DNA from: Deltaproteobacteria bacterium | GTDB taxonomy: Bacteria > Myxococcota > Myxococcia > Myxococcales > 40CM-4-68-19 | Direction of reading: 5' to 3' | DNA length: 64,000 nucleotides | Assembly (NCBI GenBank): GCA_005879315.1 | Contig: VBLC01000065.1 | Coordinates: 1-64,000 of the forward strand | In this document: positions 40,962-52,942 of the stretch, one piece after another | How the letters are laid out: each line of letters opens with the position of its first letter | Position numbering within the stretch: the first letter of the stretch is position 1 | Program-made: the position numbers and the translations under genes | Notes under the pieces: model-generated | What the model was told of the DNA's origin: nothing | Seen by the model: the letters and a program-made list of their open reading frames with translations, nothing else | The model's database searches: none

Positions 40962-42122
40962 TCATTTGAGCAGCTTGGGCCACCAGCGGTACGAGCAGTT
41001 TGTCTTGAGGCTGGTTGTCTGCAGCACAGTCCCATCGCGGCCAATGACAAAGCCGTAGTATGGCTCGTCCGCCTCTTGGGCGAAGTGGAGCTTCCCGCAC
41101 GAGCGGCCGTTCGCGGTGACGATCTCGAGATCGCTCGTGCCGTAGTTCGTCAGCGCATAGCCGCGCCCCCCTCGAACGATTGAGGGGCCCATCGTATATG
41201 GGGGACGATGCAGCCAGCGCGGCAGCGGCCCGGGCGGCTCGCCGTCGCGGTACACATTGGTGAACAGAGCCGATTGATTCGACCAGCCAACGAGGCCGCC
41301 GTCGGCGAGTGGCACCACCGGCAGATATTCGAGGCGCGACCCGCAGTGAGGAACAGCGAAGGTCTCCCCGAGCCGAGAGCCGCCCCTGTCGAGCCAGAAC
41401 CCCCGGCAGAGCGGATTCAAAAGCATCACCAGCGTGTTGCCGTTCACAGTGACGCCAACTCTGGGATAACCGAAGCTCGCCGCCTCGTTCGCGAGCACCT
41501 GCGGCACCACGACCTCACCGCGCTCGTCGACGCGCATATAGCTGATGTGCAACGTTCCGCTGTCTTGCTGCTGGAATTGGATGAGGACTGCACCCCCTCC
41601 GGGAACGGCACGCAGGTCGTATGAACCTTGTGGCAAAGTCGAGCGCGCACTCTCGCGTCCTTGATCGTCGACGGTTCGCAAGAATAGAGACGGAGTCATC
41701 TCGGCGGATTCTTCGAGGAAGGTGAATCCGCGCGGTTCGATGGCCGGTTGCCAGTAATTTGCAAACCCGGTGACGAAGGTGCCTCGCTGTTCGCCCGTCG
41801 CAGTATCGAGGAGCAGCCAATTCCAACGGTCAGCTGACGGCTGCGGTGCGTATTCGATCGCCGAAACGGCAAGGATCCCCTCGCCGTCGGGTCCCATGAG
41901 CCCGCAGCCGCCTGGGGTCTCCATCGAATACGTGATGGGCGCGGGTATCTCCTCGGGCATCAATTCGGCGCAGGCCGCCGACCGTGGTCGTGCACCCGCG
42001 CTGTCGGGCTCTCCGGTCCCCGCTGCGCGGGCGACGGTGGAAGCCTGCACCTTCGGCTGGTACTCTGTTGTGCACCCAACGGTGCAGAGGCTGACAGCCG
42101 CGAGTACGCCGATTCCGCGCAC
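40962..42122 (-). CDS. Hypothetical lipoprotein
   Basis: A 386-aa protein with a lipoprotein signal (MRGIGVLAAVSLCTVGC, lipid Cys17). The mature part is strand-rich with repeating loops (GPDGEGILAVSAIEYAP, NTLVMLLNPLCRGFWLD, LPVVPLADGGLVGWSNQSAL), which suggests a beta-propeller-like body, but no family is clear. GTG at 42122 is the only sensible start. The gene has noticeably more A and T than its neighbours by eye, so recent transfer is possible but not shown. Confidence 0.7.
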   Translation of the reverse strand: MRGIGVLAAVSLCTVGCTTEYQPKVQASTVARAAGTGEPDSAGARPRSAACAELMPEEIPAPITYSMETPGGCGLMGPDGEGILAVSAIEYAPQPSADRWNWLLLDTATGEQRGTFVTGFANYWQPAIEPRGFTFLEESAEMTPSLFLRTVDDQGRESARSTLPQGSYDLRAVPGGGAVLIQFQQQDSGTLHISYMRVDERGEVVVPQVLANEAASFGYPRVGVTVNGNTLVMLLNPLCRGFWLDRGGSRLGETFAVPHCGSRLEYLPVVPLADGGLVGWSNQSALFTNVYRDGEPPGPLPRWLHRPPYTMGPSIVRGGRGYALTNYGTSDLEIVTANGRSCGKLHFAQEADEPYYGFVIGRDGTVLQTTSLKTNCSYRWWPKLLK

Positions 42123-42162
42123 CGCAATACCGTGCGCATGCGTCTGCGCTTTGTCACGGCCA

Positions 42163-43242
42163 TCAGAGGTTCATCGTCCAGAGGTCGTGGAGCTGGCCGT
42201 GGCGGATAGTCTGGCTTTCGAGCGACATGCCCAATCGCTGCGCTACCCGGCGTGAGGCCCCGTTTCCGGGAAGGATCGGCGCGACGGCGCGCGTGAATCC
42301 GCGTGAGCGGGCCAACTCGAGGCAGGCGCGGGCCGCCTCGCTAGCGTAGCCGCGGCCCCAGTGTTCGGGGCGGAGATGGTAGAGCAGCTCGATCTCGCGG
42401 GGCCTTTCCGTGATGCGCACGCCGGCCGCGCCGATCAACTCGCCTTGCAGCTCCATCGCCCAAGCGCCGAGCCCGGTAGCGGCATTACTCGCGAGAGCGC
42501 GCTCGAGAAAGCCTGCCACCTCGGCAGGGCTGAGGTTGAAAGGCCAGCGCGGGTCCCCGAACATCGAGACCAGCGACGGCAAGTCTTCCCGCCGCAACTC
42601 GCGCAACGACAGACGCGCGGTCCGCAAGCCTGGGCGCATGCGGTCGAGCAGCGCCTCGATCTTCTCCGGTCCTTCGCGCTGCAGAGTGCGGAAGTTGTTC
42701 TCGGCGATCTGGTCCGAGAGCGAGAGCGGGCTCGCGCTGGCCAGCGCCTCCTCCAGCGTGATGCTGCCCAGGTAGATCGAGCCACCCTCGCGCCCGGCGC
42801 GCACCGCCTGCAGCACGCTGGCGCGGACCAGCTGGAGAGTCGGGTCGGGGCTGCGCCGGATGAACTGAACGGCCCGGTGGGCGTCGAGCAGGTCGCGCGG
42901 AAGGTCGGGATGGAAGGCGACGCAATAGAAAGGCGGGTTGCCCTGATGAGCGGCGATCATCCAGTCGCGCAAATCGGCGCAGAAGGCTTCGAAGGCTCTC
43001 GCCGACTCCGCGCCGCGGGCGGGAGCGAGGGGAAAGATGAGCAGCGCAATCTCGACCTCGCTCTCGGGCAGCGCCTCGACGGCGGAGATGGCCGCTTGCG
43101 CGTCGCGCGCGTCGAGCACGATCCGGCGGTGCAACTTGCCCGACTCGCGGCATTGCCTGGCGAACGGGCACATCCGCAATGCCTCGACGAAGTCGCGCAG
43201 ATAGCGGTCGTTGCGCGCCAGCGCCGCATCTTGCGTGGTCAC
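42163..43242 (-). CDS. DUF1415 - GNAT acetyltransferase fusion
   Basis: A 359-aa two-domain protein. The first about 190 residues match DUF1415: [38 protein letters not shown] and [12 protein letters not shown]. The last about 150 residues (from [26 protein letters not shown]) are a RimJ/RimL-type GNAT N-acetyltransferase with the acetyl-CoA loop region [24 protein letters not shown]. The frame is continuous and both parts look complete, so this is a true fusion. Start GTG at 43242, divergent from carB by 33 bp. Acceptor unknown. Confidence 0.85.
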   Translation of the reverse strand: MTTQDAALARNDRYLRDFVEALRMCPFARQCRESGKLHRRIVLDARDAQAAISAVEALPESEVEIALLIFPLAPARGAESARAFEAFCADLRDWMIAAHQGNPPFYCVAFHPDLPRDLLDAHRAVQFIRRSPDPTLQLVRASVLQAVRAGREGGSIYLGSITLEEALASASPLSLSDQIAENNFRTLQREGPEKIEALLDRMRPGLRTARLSLRELRREDLPSLVSMFGDPRWPFNLSPAEVAGFLERALASNAATGLGAWAMELQGELIGAAGVRITERPREIELLYHLRPEHWGRGYASEAARACLELARSRGFTRAVAPILPGNGASRRVAQRLGMSLESQTIRHGQLHDLWTMNL

Positions 43243-43275
43243 GCGCGCCCCGCCGTGTTAAACGAGCGGCGCTGC

Positions 43276-46494
<3,219 letters not shown>

Positions 46495-46521
46495 AAGTCG
46501 ACTTTGGCGTCGCGCTCTCCG

Positions 46522-46545
46522 CCTCCCTACCTTCAACGAGGGAGG
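46522..46545 (+). promoter_or_regulatory. Hairpin that covers the ribosome site of the DUF3761-like gene
   Basis: CCTCCCT (46522-46528) pairs with AGGGAGG (46539-46545), and a further G-U pair is possible in RNA. The right arm is the ribosome-binding site, 6 nt before the ATG at 46552. Translation may therefore depend on opening of this stem. It also lies in the gap after carB. Confidence 0.45.
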
Positions 46546-46551
46546 TCTCCA

Positions 46552-46923
46552 ATGAGCGGCATCCTCATGGCTGGACTCTTGCTCTGCGCGGCAGCGGGCG
46601 GCGGGCCGGCGCCCAACCGAGACAAAGTGCAGTGCAAGGACGGCACCTGGCATGACAAAGGAAAGAAGGCCTGCCTTCGCCACGGCGGCCTCGGTCCCGC
46701 GCCGAGCTCCGACCCCGCGCGCACGTCGCTCCCGCCGACCCACCGGCCGCACGACAAGCAGGCGGGCAAGAGCCCTTACTCGGCCTTCGGCGGCAGGCGC
46801 ACGGCCCCGCGCAAGGAATCGAACGTGCGCGCCACCGCCATCTGCCGCGATGGGACCTTCTGGCGGAGCGAGCTCGATGCGACCGCCTGCAACGGCCACG
46901 GCGGGGTGAAGGAGCCCCTCTAG
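46552..46923 (+). CDS. Small secreted protein with two DUF3761-like repeats
   Basis: A 123-aa protein with a short signal (MSGILMAGLLLCAAAGG). The mature part has two related units: VQCKDGTWHDKGKKACLRHGG and AICRDGTFWRSELDATACNGHGGV, both of the C-x-DGT-...-AC-x-x-HGG type of DUF3761. A Pro/basic linker separates them. Function unknown. It has a strong ribosome site that can fold into a hairpin. The stop shares CTAG (46920-46923) with the stop of argF on the other strand. Confidence 0.7.
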   Translation: MSGILMAGLLLCAAAGGGPAPNRDKVQCKDGTWHDKGKKACLRHGGLGPAPSSDPARTSLPPTHRPHDKQAGKSPYSAFGGRRTAPRKESNVRATAICRDGTFWRSELDATACNGHGGVKEPL

Positions 46924-47780
46924 AGAATCAGCTTTTCCAGCAGCGCCTTCTGCACGTGCAGGCGGTTCTCGGCCTCGTCCAGCACGGCCGACTGAGGGCC
47001 GTCGAGCACGCCGGCGGAGATCTCTTCGCCGCGATGCGCGGGCAGGCAGTGCAGCACGATGACATGCCGGGCCGCGCGCGCGAGCAGCTTCTCGTCGAGG
47101 CAATAGCCGGTGAAGGCTTTGCGGCGCGCGGCTGCTTCCTTCTCCTGGCCCATGCTGATCCAGACGTCGGTGACGACGACGTCCGCGCCTTGCACCGCCT
47201 CGGAAGGGGCGACGACGCGCGCACCTTCTGGCCGGTATCCTTCCGGCGCGGCCAGCCGCAGGGTGAATCCGAAGATGGGCGCGGCCTCGAGAAAGGAGAG
47301 CGCCATGTTCGAGGCGCCGTCGCCGACGAACGCGATGGTCTTGCCTTCGATCGAGCCGAGCTTCTCTTGCACTGTGAAGAGATCGGCCAGCACCTGGACG
47401 GGATGGCCGCCGTCGGAGAGGCCGTTGATCACCGGCACGGTCGCGGCGCGCGCCAGAGACTGCAATCGGTCGTCGCCATGAGTGCGGAACATGATGGCGT
47501 CGACGTAGCGCGAGGCGACGCGGGCCGTGTCCTCCAGCGTCTCGCCGCGAGGGACCTGACTCTCCGCCATCGGCAGCGCGATGGCATGTCCGCCGAGTTG
47601 GCCGATGGCCGCTTCGAAGGAGATGCGCGTCCGCGTCGAGGCTTTCTCGAAGAGGAGCAGCAGCGAGCGTCCTTCGAGGGTGCGCTGACGCCGGTCGGCC
47701 TTGAGCTCGCGCGCGCGGCGGAAGAGCGCCCGATATTCCTCGGCGCTGAAGTCGCCCAGGCGGAGGAAGTCGCGCTTCAC
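46920..47780 (-). CDS. argF: Ornithine carbamoyltransferase
   Basis: A 286-aa transferase that makes citrulline from ornithine and carbamoyl phosphate. Active-site parts: LFEKASTRTRISFE for carbamoyl phosphate, FRTHGDDRLQ, NGLSDGGHPVQVLADL, and the late LHCLPAHRGEEI with the ornithine-specific HCLPAHRG. It is the last gene of the arg operon; its GTG at 47780 overlaps the argH stop by 4 nt. It is slightly shorter than most OTCs (around 300-330 aa) but all motifs are in place. Confidence 0.95.
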   Translation of the reverse strand: MKRDFLRLGDFSAEEYRALFRRARELKADRRQRTLEGRSLLLLFEKASTRTRISFEAAIGQLGGHAIALPMAESQVPRGETLEDTARVASRYVDAIMFRTHGDDRLQSLARAATVPVINGLSDGGHPVQVLADLFTVQEKLGSIEGKTIAFVGDGASNMALSFLEAAPIFGFTLRLAAPEGYRPEGARVVAPSEAVQGADVVVTDVWISMGQEKEAAARRKAFTGYCLDEKLLARAARHVIVLHCLPAHRGEEISAGVLDGPQSAVLDEAENRLHVQKALLEKLIL

Positions 47781-49192
47781 AAGCTCGCCTCCGAAAGCTC
47801 GGCGAAGAGCGCGTGGAGCCGCGGCACCGCGGCGGCCGCCTCGCCCGCGCGCTGCGACTCTTTTTCGAGAAAGGAAATCTGCTCGTCGACGCGCCCCGCA
47901 CCGCCGGCGCTGCGCTTGCGGGCGACGGAGGCGCGCGGATCGGCAGCGCGCAGGACGTCCTCGTCGAAGCGCGGGTCCACTTGCCTCGCCATCTCGAGCG
48001 TGAGCGGCGAGCGCGCATCCTGGCAGCGCCGAACCAGCTGTCCGGTGAGCTTGTAAGCCGTGCGGAAGGGAACACCTTTCATCGCCAAGGCTTCGGCCAC
48101 GTCGGTGGCCTGCGTGTAATCGGAGAGCAGGGCCTGCAGGCCGCGCTGGGCGTCGAACCGCAAGCGCGCCAGGCCGAGCTGAAGCATCTCCAGGACCGAG
48201 CGCAAGAGCGGCCCTGTCTCGAGCAGCGGCTGGCGATCCTCCTGCAGGTCGCGGTTGTATCCGCCCGGTAGTCCCTTGAGCGTGACGAAGAGCGCGGTGA
48301 GATTGCCTACCGCGCGGCCGGACTTGCCCCGGATCAGCTCGAAGACGTCGGGGTTCTTCTTCTGCGGCATCATCGAAGAGCCGGTCGCAATCTCGTCGTC
48401 GAGCCGCAGGTAGCCGAATTCCGCGGTGGAGAAGTCGATGACGTCGGCGGCGACGCGGCTGGCGTGGAGCAGCGCGCGCGCCGCGGCGTAAACGAAATCG
48501 AGGGCGAAATCGCGGTCGCCGACGGTGTCGAGGCCGTTCACCGAGACGCGCGAGAAGCGGAGCAGCCGGCGGGTCATCTCGCGGTCGATGGGAAAGGAGG
48601 TGCCGGCGATCGCCCCCACTCCGAGAGGCGACACGTCGCATTGCTGCAGGACGGAGCGGAGCGCCTCCGCGTCGCGGGCGAACATCGCGCCGTAACCGCA
48701 GAGAAAGTACGCCGCGCTCACCGGCTGCGCCCGCTGCCGGTGGGTGAAGGAGGGCAGGAGCGTGTCCTTCTCGGCCCCGGCCCGCTCGGCCAAGGAGCGC
48801 AAGAGCTTCGCCACCTGCTCGAGCGCGAGCGCGCACTGCTCGCGGACGTGCAGGCGCAGATCGAGCGCTATCTGATCATTGCGGGAGCGCGCCGTGTGGA
48901 GCATGCCGGCGGTCTCGTCCAGCTTGCGCGAGAGCGCTGCCTCGACGGCCATGTGCACGTCTTCCTCGACCGGCAGATCCTGCTCGCGGATCTTGACGAG
49001 CTCGGCGCGGATCTTCTCGGCCGCCTCGCGCGGCACGATGCCGCTGCGCGCGAGCATGATCAGGTGCGCTAGCGACCCGACCAGGTCCTCGCGCAAGAGC
49101 TGCTTGTCGAGCGCGAGCGAGCTGGAGAAGGCCAGCACCTCGGGCAGAAGCTGGGCCCCGCCGGATGCCGCGCCGGCGCCGACGATGGTCAT
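47777..49192 (-). CDS. argH: Argininosuccinate lyase
   Basis: A 471-aa enzyme of the fumarase/aspartase superfamily that releases arginine and fumarate. Key parts are HTARSRNDQIALDLRL, the FTHRQRAQPVSAAYFL region and the signature GSSMMPQKKNPDVFELIRGK with the catalytic Ser loop. The N-terminus is a little unusual (MTIVGAGAASGGAQLL) but reaches the family core by residue 15. It begins in an ATGA overlap with argG and ends in a GTGA overlap with argF. Confidence 0.96.
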   Translation of the reverse strand: MTIVGAGAASGGAQLLPEVLAFSSSLALDKQLLREDLVGSLAHLIMLARSGIVPREAAEKIRAELVKIREQDLPVEEDVHMAVEAALSRKLDETAGMLHTARSRNDQIALDLRLHVREQCALALEQVAKLLRSLAERAGAEKDTLLPSFTHRQRAQPVSAAYFLCGYGAMFARDAEALRSVLQQCDVSPLGVGAIAGTSFPIDREMTRRLLRFSRVSVNGLDTVGDRDFALDFVYAAARALLHASRVAADVIDFSTAEFGYLRLDDEIATGSSMMPQKKNPDVFELIRGKSGRAVGNLTALFVTLKGLPGGYNRDLQEDRQPLLETGPLLRSVLEMLQLGLARLRFDAQRGLQALLSDYTQATDVAEALAMKGVPFRTAYKLTGQLVRRCQDARSPLTLEMARQVDPRFDEDVLRAADPRASVARKRSAGGAGRVDEQISFLEKESQRAGEAAAAVPRLHALFAELSEASL

Positions 49193-50391
49193 TGCACCCC
49201 GCCGTGCTGCCGGCTGAACTCCTGGAGCTGCAGCCCGAGCAGCTTGATGAACCCTTCCGCGGCGCGATGGTCGAAACGATCCTCGACGCCGTAAGTGCTC
49301 AGCGCATGGTTGTACAGGGGATGCTGCGCGCTGCGGCCCACCACGCGCATCGAGCCCCGGTAGAGCTTGAGGACCGTCTCGCCGCTCACGCTCTGCGAGA
49401 GCGAGTCATTGAAGGACTGGATGGCGAGGCGCAGCGGGGAGTACCAGAAGCCGTCATAGGCGAGCTCGGCGAAGCGCTGATCGAGGAGCGCCTTGAGCCG
49501 CAGCGCATCGCCGGTGACGGTGAATCGCTCGATCTCCTTGCGCGCGCAGATGAGCGCCACCGCGGCCGGGCACTCGTAGGTCTCGCGGCTCTTGATGCCG
49601 ACCACCCGGTCCTCGATGAGATCGATGCGCCCCACGCCGTTCTCGCCGGCGATGGCGCCCGTCTTGATGATCACGTTTGCCGGCGAGAGCCGCTCGCCGT
49701 TGAGGGAGACCGGCAATCCTTTCTCGAATCCGATCTTGAGATACGCGGGCGCGGCCGGCGCGTCCTCGATGCTCTTCGTCCAGGCGAATGCCGCCTCGGG
49801 CGGCTCCTGCATCGGGTCTTCCAGCACGCCGCCCTCGATGCTGCGGCCCCAGAGGTTCTCGTCAATGGAGAAGGGGGACTTCTTCGTCGTCGGCACCTCG
49901 ATGCCGTGCTTGGCCGCGTATTCCATCGCCGCGTCGCGGGTGATGTTCCGCTCGCGCTGCGGAGCGAGGATCTTCAGATCGGGCGCCATCCCTTTCACGG
50001 CCAGATCGAAGCGGACCTGATCGTTCCCCTTTCCCGTCGCGCCGTGAGCAACTGCCGCTGCGCCGTGCTTGCGCGCCGATGCGACGAGGTGCCTGGCGAT
50101 GAGCGGGCGGGAGAGAGCCGCGCTCAGGGGATAGACGCCTTGGTAGAGCGCATTCGCCTGCAGCGCCGGAAAGCAGAAGTCACGGGCGAACTCCTCCTTG
50201 GCATCGACGATCTCGCAGGCCACCGCGCCCGCCTGCCTGGCCTTGGCGCGGAGCTTCTCGTGATCCTTCGCCTCGCCCACGTCGGCGTGGCAAGCGATGA
50301 CGTCGTATCCGTACTCGTCGCTGAGGATGCGCACCAGCACGCTGGTGTCGAGCCCGCCGGAATACGCCAGTACGACCTTGTCCCTGCTCAT
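49189..50391 (-). CDS. argG: Argininosuccinate synthase
   Basis: A 400-aa ATP-dependent enzyme joining citrulline and aspartate. The P-loop is VLAYSGGLDTSVLV; GATGKGNDQVRFDLA and SPFSIDENLWGRSIEGG are further family motifs. Length is normal. It follows argR in the operon through an ATGA overlap and runs into argH with another. Confidence 0.97.
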   Translation of the reverse strand: MSRDKVVLAYSGGLDTSVLVRILSDEYGYDVIACHADVGEAKDHEKLRAKARQAGAVACEIVDAKEEFARDFCFPALQANALYQGVYPLSAALSRPLIARHLVASARKHGAAAVAHGATGKGNDQVRFDLAVKGMAPDLKILAPQRERNITRDAAMEYAAKHGIEVPTTKKSPFSIDENLWGRSIEGGVLEDPMQEPPEAAFAWTKSIEDAPAAPAYLKIGFEKGLPVSLNGERLSPANVIIKTGAIAGENGVGRIDLIEDRVVGIKSRETYECPAAVALICARKEIERFTVTGDALRLKALLDQRFAELAYDGFWYSPLRLAIQSFNDSLSQSVSGETVLKLYRGSMRVVGRSAQHPLYNHALSTYGVEDRFDHRAAEGFIKLLGLQLQEFSRQHGGVQ

Positions 50392-50864
50392 GCGATCTCC
50401 CTTGCGAAGAGGTTTTTGATCTGCTGCGCGAGCCGCCGCGTGGGCACGCCGCGCGCCGGGGCGGCGAAGATGGTGTCGTCGCCGGCGAGAGTGCCCAGGC
50501 ATCCGGGCAGCCGCGCGTTGTCGACGGCGAGCGCCACCGCGGAAGCCATGCCGGGCCGCGTGCGCAACACGACCAGCGCCGAATTCTCGCGCAAGGAGAG
50601 AATGGTCTCGCCCAGCTCGGTCAGCTGCGGATTGGCCCGCGCCGACACCGCTTCGATCTCGTAGAGCGCGCCCTCGGGCCGCGAGACGCGCAGCACGCCC
50701 AGCTCGGCCAGGTCGCGCGAGAGGGTCGCTTGCGTCGCGGAGATGCCCGCGCCCAGGAGCCGCTCGGCGAGCTCCTGCTGCGTGGAGACGCGGTGGGCGC
50801 GGAGGATGCGCCGGATCTGCTCGTGCCGCTCCGCCTTGGTGGCTTTGTGCCGCAGCATCCTCAT
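50388..50864 (-). CDS. argR: Arginine repressor
   Basis: A 158-aa ArgR/AhrC-type regulator. The N-terminal winged helix has ERHEQIRRILRAHRVSTQQELAERL and ISATQATLSRDLAELGVLRV; the C-terminal oligomerisation and arginine-binding domain has VVLRTRPGMASAVALAVDN and LGTLAGDDTIFAAPA (the GDDTI site). With arginine it would repress at ARG boxes such as those near argC. It lies inside the operon, so it probably controls its own level. ATG at 50864 overlaps the argJB stop. Confidence 0.95.
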   Translation of the reverse strand: MRMLRHKATKAERHEQIRRILRAHRVSTQQELAERLLGAGISATQATLSRDLAELGVLRVSRPEGALYEIEAVSARANPQLTELGETILSLRENSALVVLRTRPGMASAVALAVDNARLPGCLGTLAGDDTIFAAPARGVPTRRLAQQIKNLFAREIA

Positions 50865-52942
50865 GCGGAGATCCAGGAGCCGACGCCCTTGTCGGTGAAC
50901 AACTCGCCGATGATCGAGTGCGGTACCCGCCCATCGATCAGGTGGACGCTGGGCACGCCGCTCGCCAGCACTTTGAGGACGCTCCTGGTCTTGGCGATCA
51001 TGCCCCCGGAGATGGTGCCGTCTTTGATCAGCTCTTCCAGATCCTTGGGATGGAGCTGGCCGATCAGCTCGCCGCCTTTCATGATGCCGGGCACGTCCGA
51101 GAGGTAGATGAGCTTGTTCGCCGAGATGGCGATGGCGACCTCGGCGGCCACCGTGTCGGCATTGATGTTGTAGCTCTGGCCGTCCTCGCCGAGCCCGACC
51201 GGTGAGATCACCGGCACGTAGCCCTGCTGCAGGAGCATCTCGAGGAAGTCCTTGTTGACGCGCGTGACCTCGCCCACCTGCCCCAGGTCGCGGCCTTCGG
51301 TGATCAGCTTGCGCGCGCGCAAGAGGCCGCCGTCCTTGCCGGAGAGACCGACCGCGTGCGAGCCTTCCTGGTTGAGCAGCGTGACGAGCTCGGTGTTGAT
51401 CGAGCCGGTCAGCACCATCTCCACCACCTTCAGGTCGGCGGCGTTGGTCACCCGCTGGCCGTCGATGAACTCGGCCTTGCTGCCCAGCTTCTCCAGCGTG
51501 CGGGTGATCTCGGGACCGCCGCCGTGGACCACGATGGGCCGCAGCCCGACCGCGCGGAGCAGGGCGATGTCGTCGCAGAAGGACTTCTTCAAGGACTCCT
51601 TCACCATCGCCGCGCCGCCGTACTTGATGACGCAGCGGGTGCCGCTGAATTTCTTGATGTAGCCGAGCGCGTCGACGAGGAGCTGCACCTTGAAGGTGGG
51701 GCTGTAGTTCGACAGGCGATCGTCCTTGCCGACGCCGCCGTCAGGCCGCGGCACGATGAGCGAGGTGTAGTCGGCGTTGATCTTGACGTAGTCGTAGGAG
51801 AGGTCGCATCCCCAGGCGAGACCGGCGCCTTTGCCGCGCCGCAGGTCGACGCGGACCTTGATCTCCGGCTCGCGCATGCGCGCCTTGAGCACGCCGGCGT
51901 CGTAGGCGAGCGGGGCGCGGTCGTAGACGGCGACCTCCTGCACCCAGACGGCGGCCTCGGCGGGATCGATGCCGTAGCCGGCCGTTCCCGCGCGGGCTCC
52001 GATGGACGCGAGCACGCGGCCCCAGTTCGGATCGGCTCCGAAGATGGCCGCCTTCACCAGGCTGGACCCGGCGGTGGCCTTGGCGAGATCGAGCGCGGTC
52101 TCGTCGTCCGGCGCTCCCGCCACCTTGACCTCGAGCAGCTTGGTGGCGCCTTCGCCGTCGGCGGCGATCTCGCGCGCCATCTGCTTGCAGATCTCTTCCA
52201 GCGCCTGGCTGAAGGCATCCAGCGCCGGCCCTGGGTCGGCGATGGGCGCATTTGCCGCCCGTCCATTCGCCAGGGCGAAGACGACGTCGTTGGTGCTCAT
52301 GTCTCCGTCGACGGTGAGCGCGTTGAAGCTCTTGCGCATCGCCTTCTGCAGCGCTCCCGCCAGCGGCTGCGGGCGGATGGCGCAGTCGGTGGCGACGACG
52401 GCGATCATCGTCGCGAGCGACGGCGCGATCATCCCCGAGCCCTTGCCGATGCAGGTCAGCGTCACCTCGCGGCCGTCGATGACCACGGTCCGCGCCGCCA
52501 TCTTGATGCGCGTGTCGGTGGTCATGATCGCCTCCGCGGCCGAGACCGCGTCAGGCCGGAGCGAAGCCACCAGCGCCGGCGCCGCCGCGACGATCTTGTG
52601 CGCCGGCAGCCGATGCCCGATGACACCCGTCGAGGCGCTCAGCACCGCCGCCGCCGGAATGTCCAGCTCGCGCGCCACGGCCTCGCAGACAGTGCGCACG
52701 TCCTCGATCCCCTCGGGTCCGGTGAGCGCATTGGCGTTGCCGCTGTTGATCACCACCGCTCGCACGCCCTCGGCGGGAAGCCGCTTCTCGGCGTCGATGA
52801 CCGGCGCGGCCTTCGCCAGGTTCTGCGTGAAGCAGGCGGCCGCCGAGCAAGGCGCCTCGCTGTAGACCAACGCCAGGTCCTTGCGGTTGGGTTTGATGCC
52901 TGCCTGCACGCCGGCGAAGAGGAATCCCGCGGGTATCTTCAC
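50861..52942 (-). CDS. argJB: Fused ArgJ-ArgB: ornithine acetyltransferase + acetylglutamate kinase
   Basis: One 693-aa reading frame holds two arginine enzymes. Residues 1 to about 392 are ArgJ: IPAGFLFAGVQAGIKPNRKDLALV, NSGNANALTG, the autocleavage site KGSGMIAPSLATM (nucleophile Thr178) and the ending YDYVKINADYT. Then comes a linker of about 25 residues (LIVPRPDGGVGKDDRLSN), and from about 415 acetylglutamate kinase: ALGYIKKFSGTRCVIKYGGAAM, PIVVHGGGPEI, YNINADTVAAEVAI and SGGMIAKTRSVL. No stop, ATG or ribosome site lies between the parts; only an in-frame GTG at 51688 could restart. ArgJ is expected to cut itself at Thr178, so the mature beta chain would carry ArgB. The start GTG at 52942 overlaps argC. 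Confidence 0.9.
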   Translation of the reverse strand: MKIPAGFLFAGVQAGIKPNRKDLALVYSEAPCSAAACFTQNLAKAAPVIDAEKRLPAEGVRAVVINSGNANALTGPEGIEDVRTVCEAVARELDIPAAAVLSASTGVIGHRLPAHKIVAAAPALVASLRPDAVSAAEAIMTTDTRIKMAARTVVIDGREVTLTCIGKGSGMIAPSLATMIAVVATDCAIRPQPLAGALQKAMRKSFNALTVDGDMSTNDVVFALANGRAANAPIADPGPALDAFSQALEEICKQMAREIAADGEGATKLLEVKVAGAPDDETALDLAKATAGSSLVKAAIFGADPNWGRVLASIGARAGTAGYGIDPAEAAVWVQEVAVYDRAPLAYDAGVLKARMREPEIKVRVDLRRGKGAGLAWGCDLSYDYVKINADYTSLIVPRPDGGVGKDDRLSNYSPTFKVQLLVDALGYIKKFSGTRCVIKYGGAAMVKESLKKSFCDDIALLRAVGLRPIVVHGGGPEITRTLEKLGSKAEFIDGQRVTNAADLKVVEMVLTGSINTELVTLLNQEGSHAVGLSGKDGGLLRARKLITEGRDLGQVGEVTRVNKDFLEMLLQQGYVPVISPVGLGEDGQSYNINADTVAAEVAIAISANKLIYLSDVPGIMKGGELIGQLHPKDLEELIKDGTISGGMIAKTRSVLKVLASGVPSVHLIDGRVPHSIIGELFTDKGVGSWISA

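Noticed and set aside
40962-42122. Genomic island around the A/T-richer hypothetical lipoprotein
   Set aside because: Only one gene appears different in composition and no integrase, tRNA or repeats flank it.
50861-51688. argB as a separate gene starting at GTG 51688
   Set aside because: No ribosome site precedes this GTG, and the open frame continues from argJ without a stop; kept only as an alternative.
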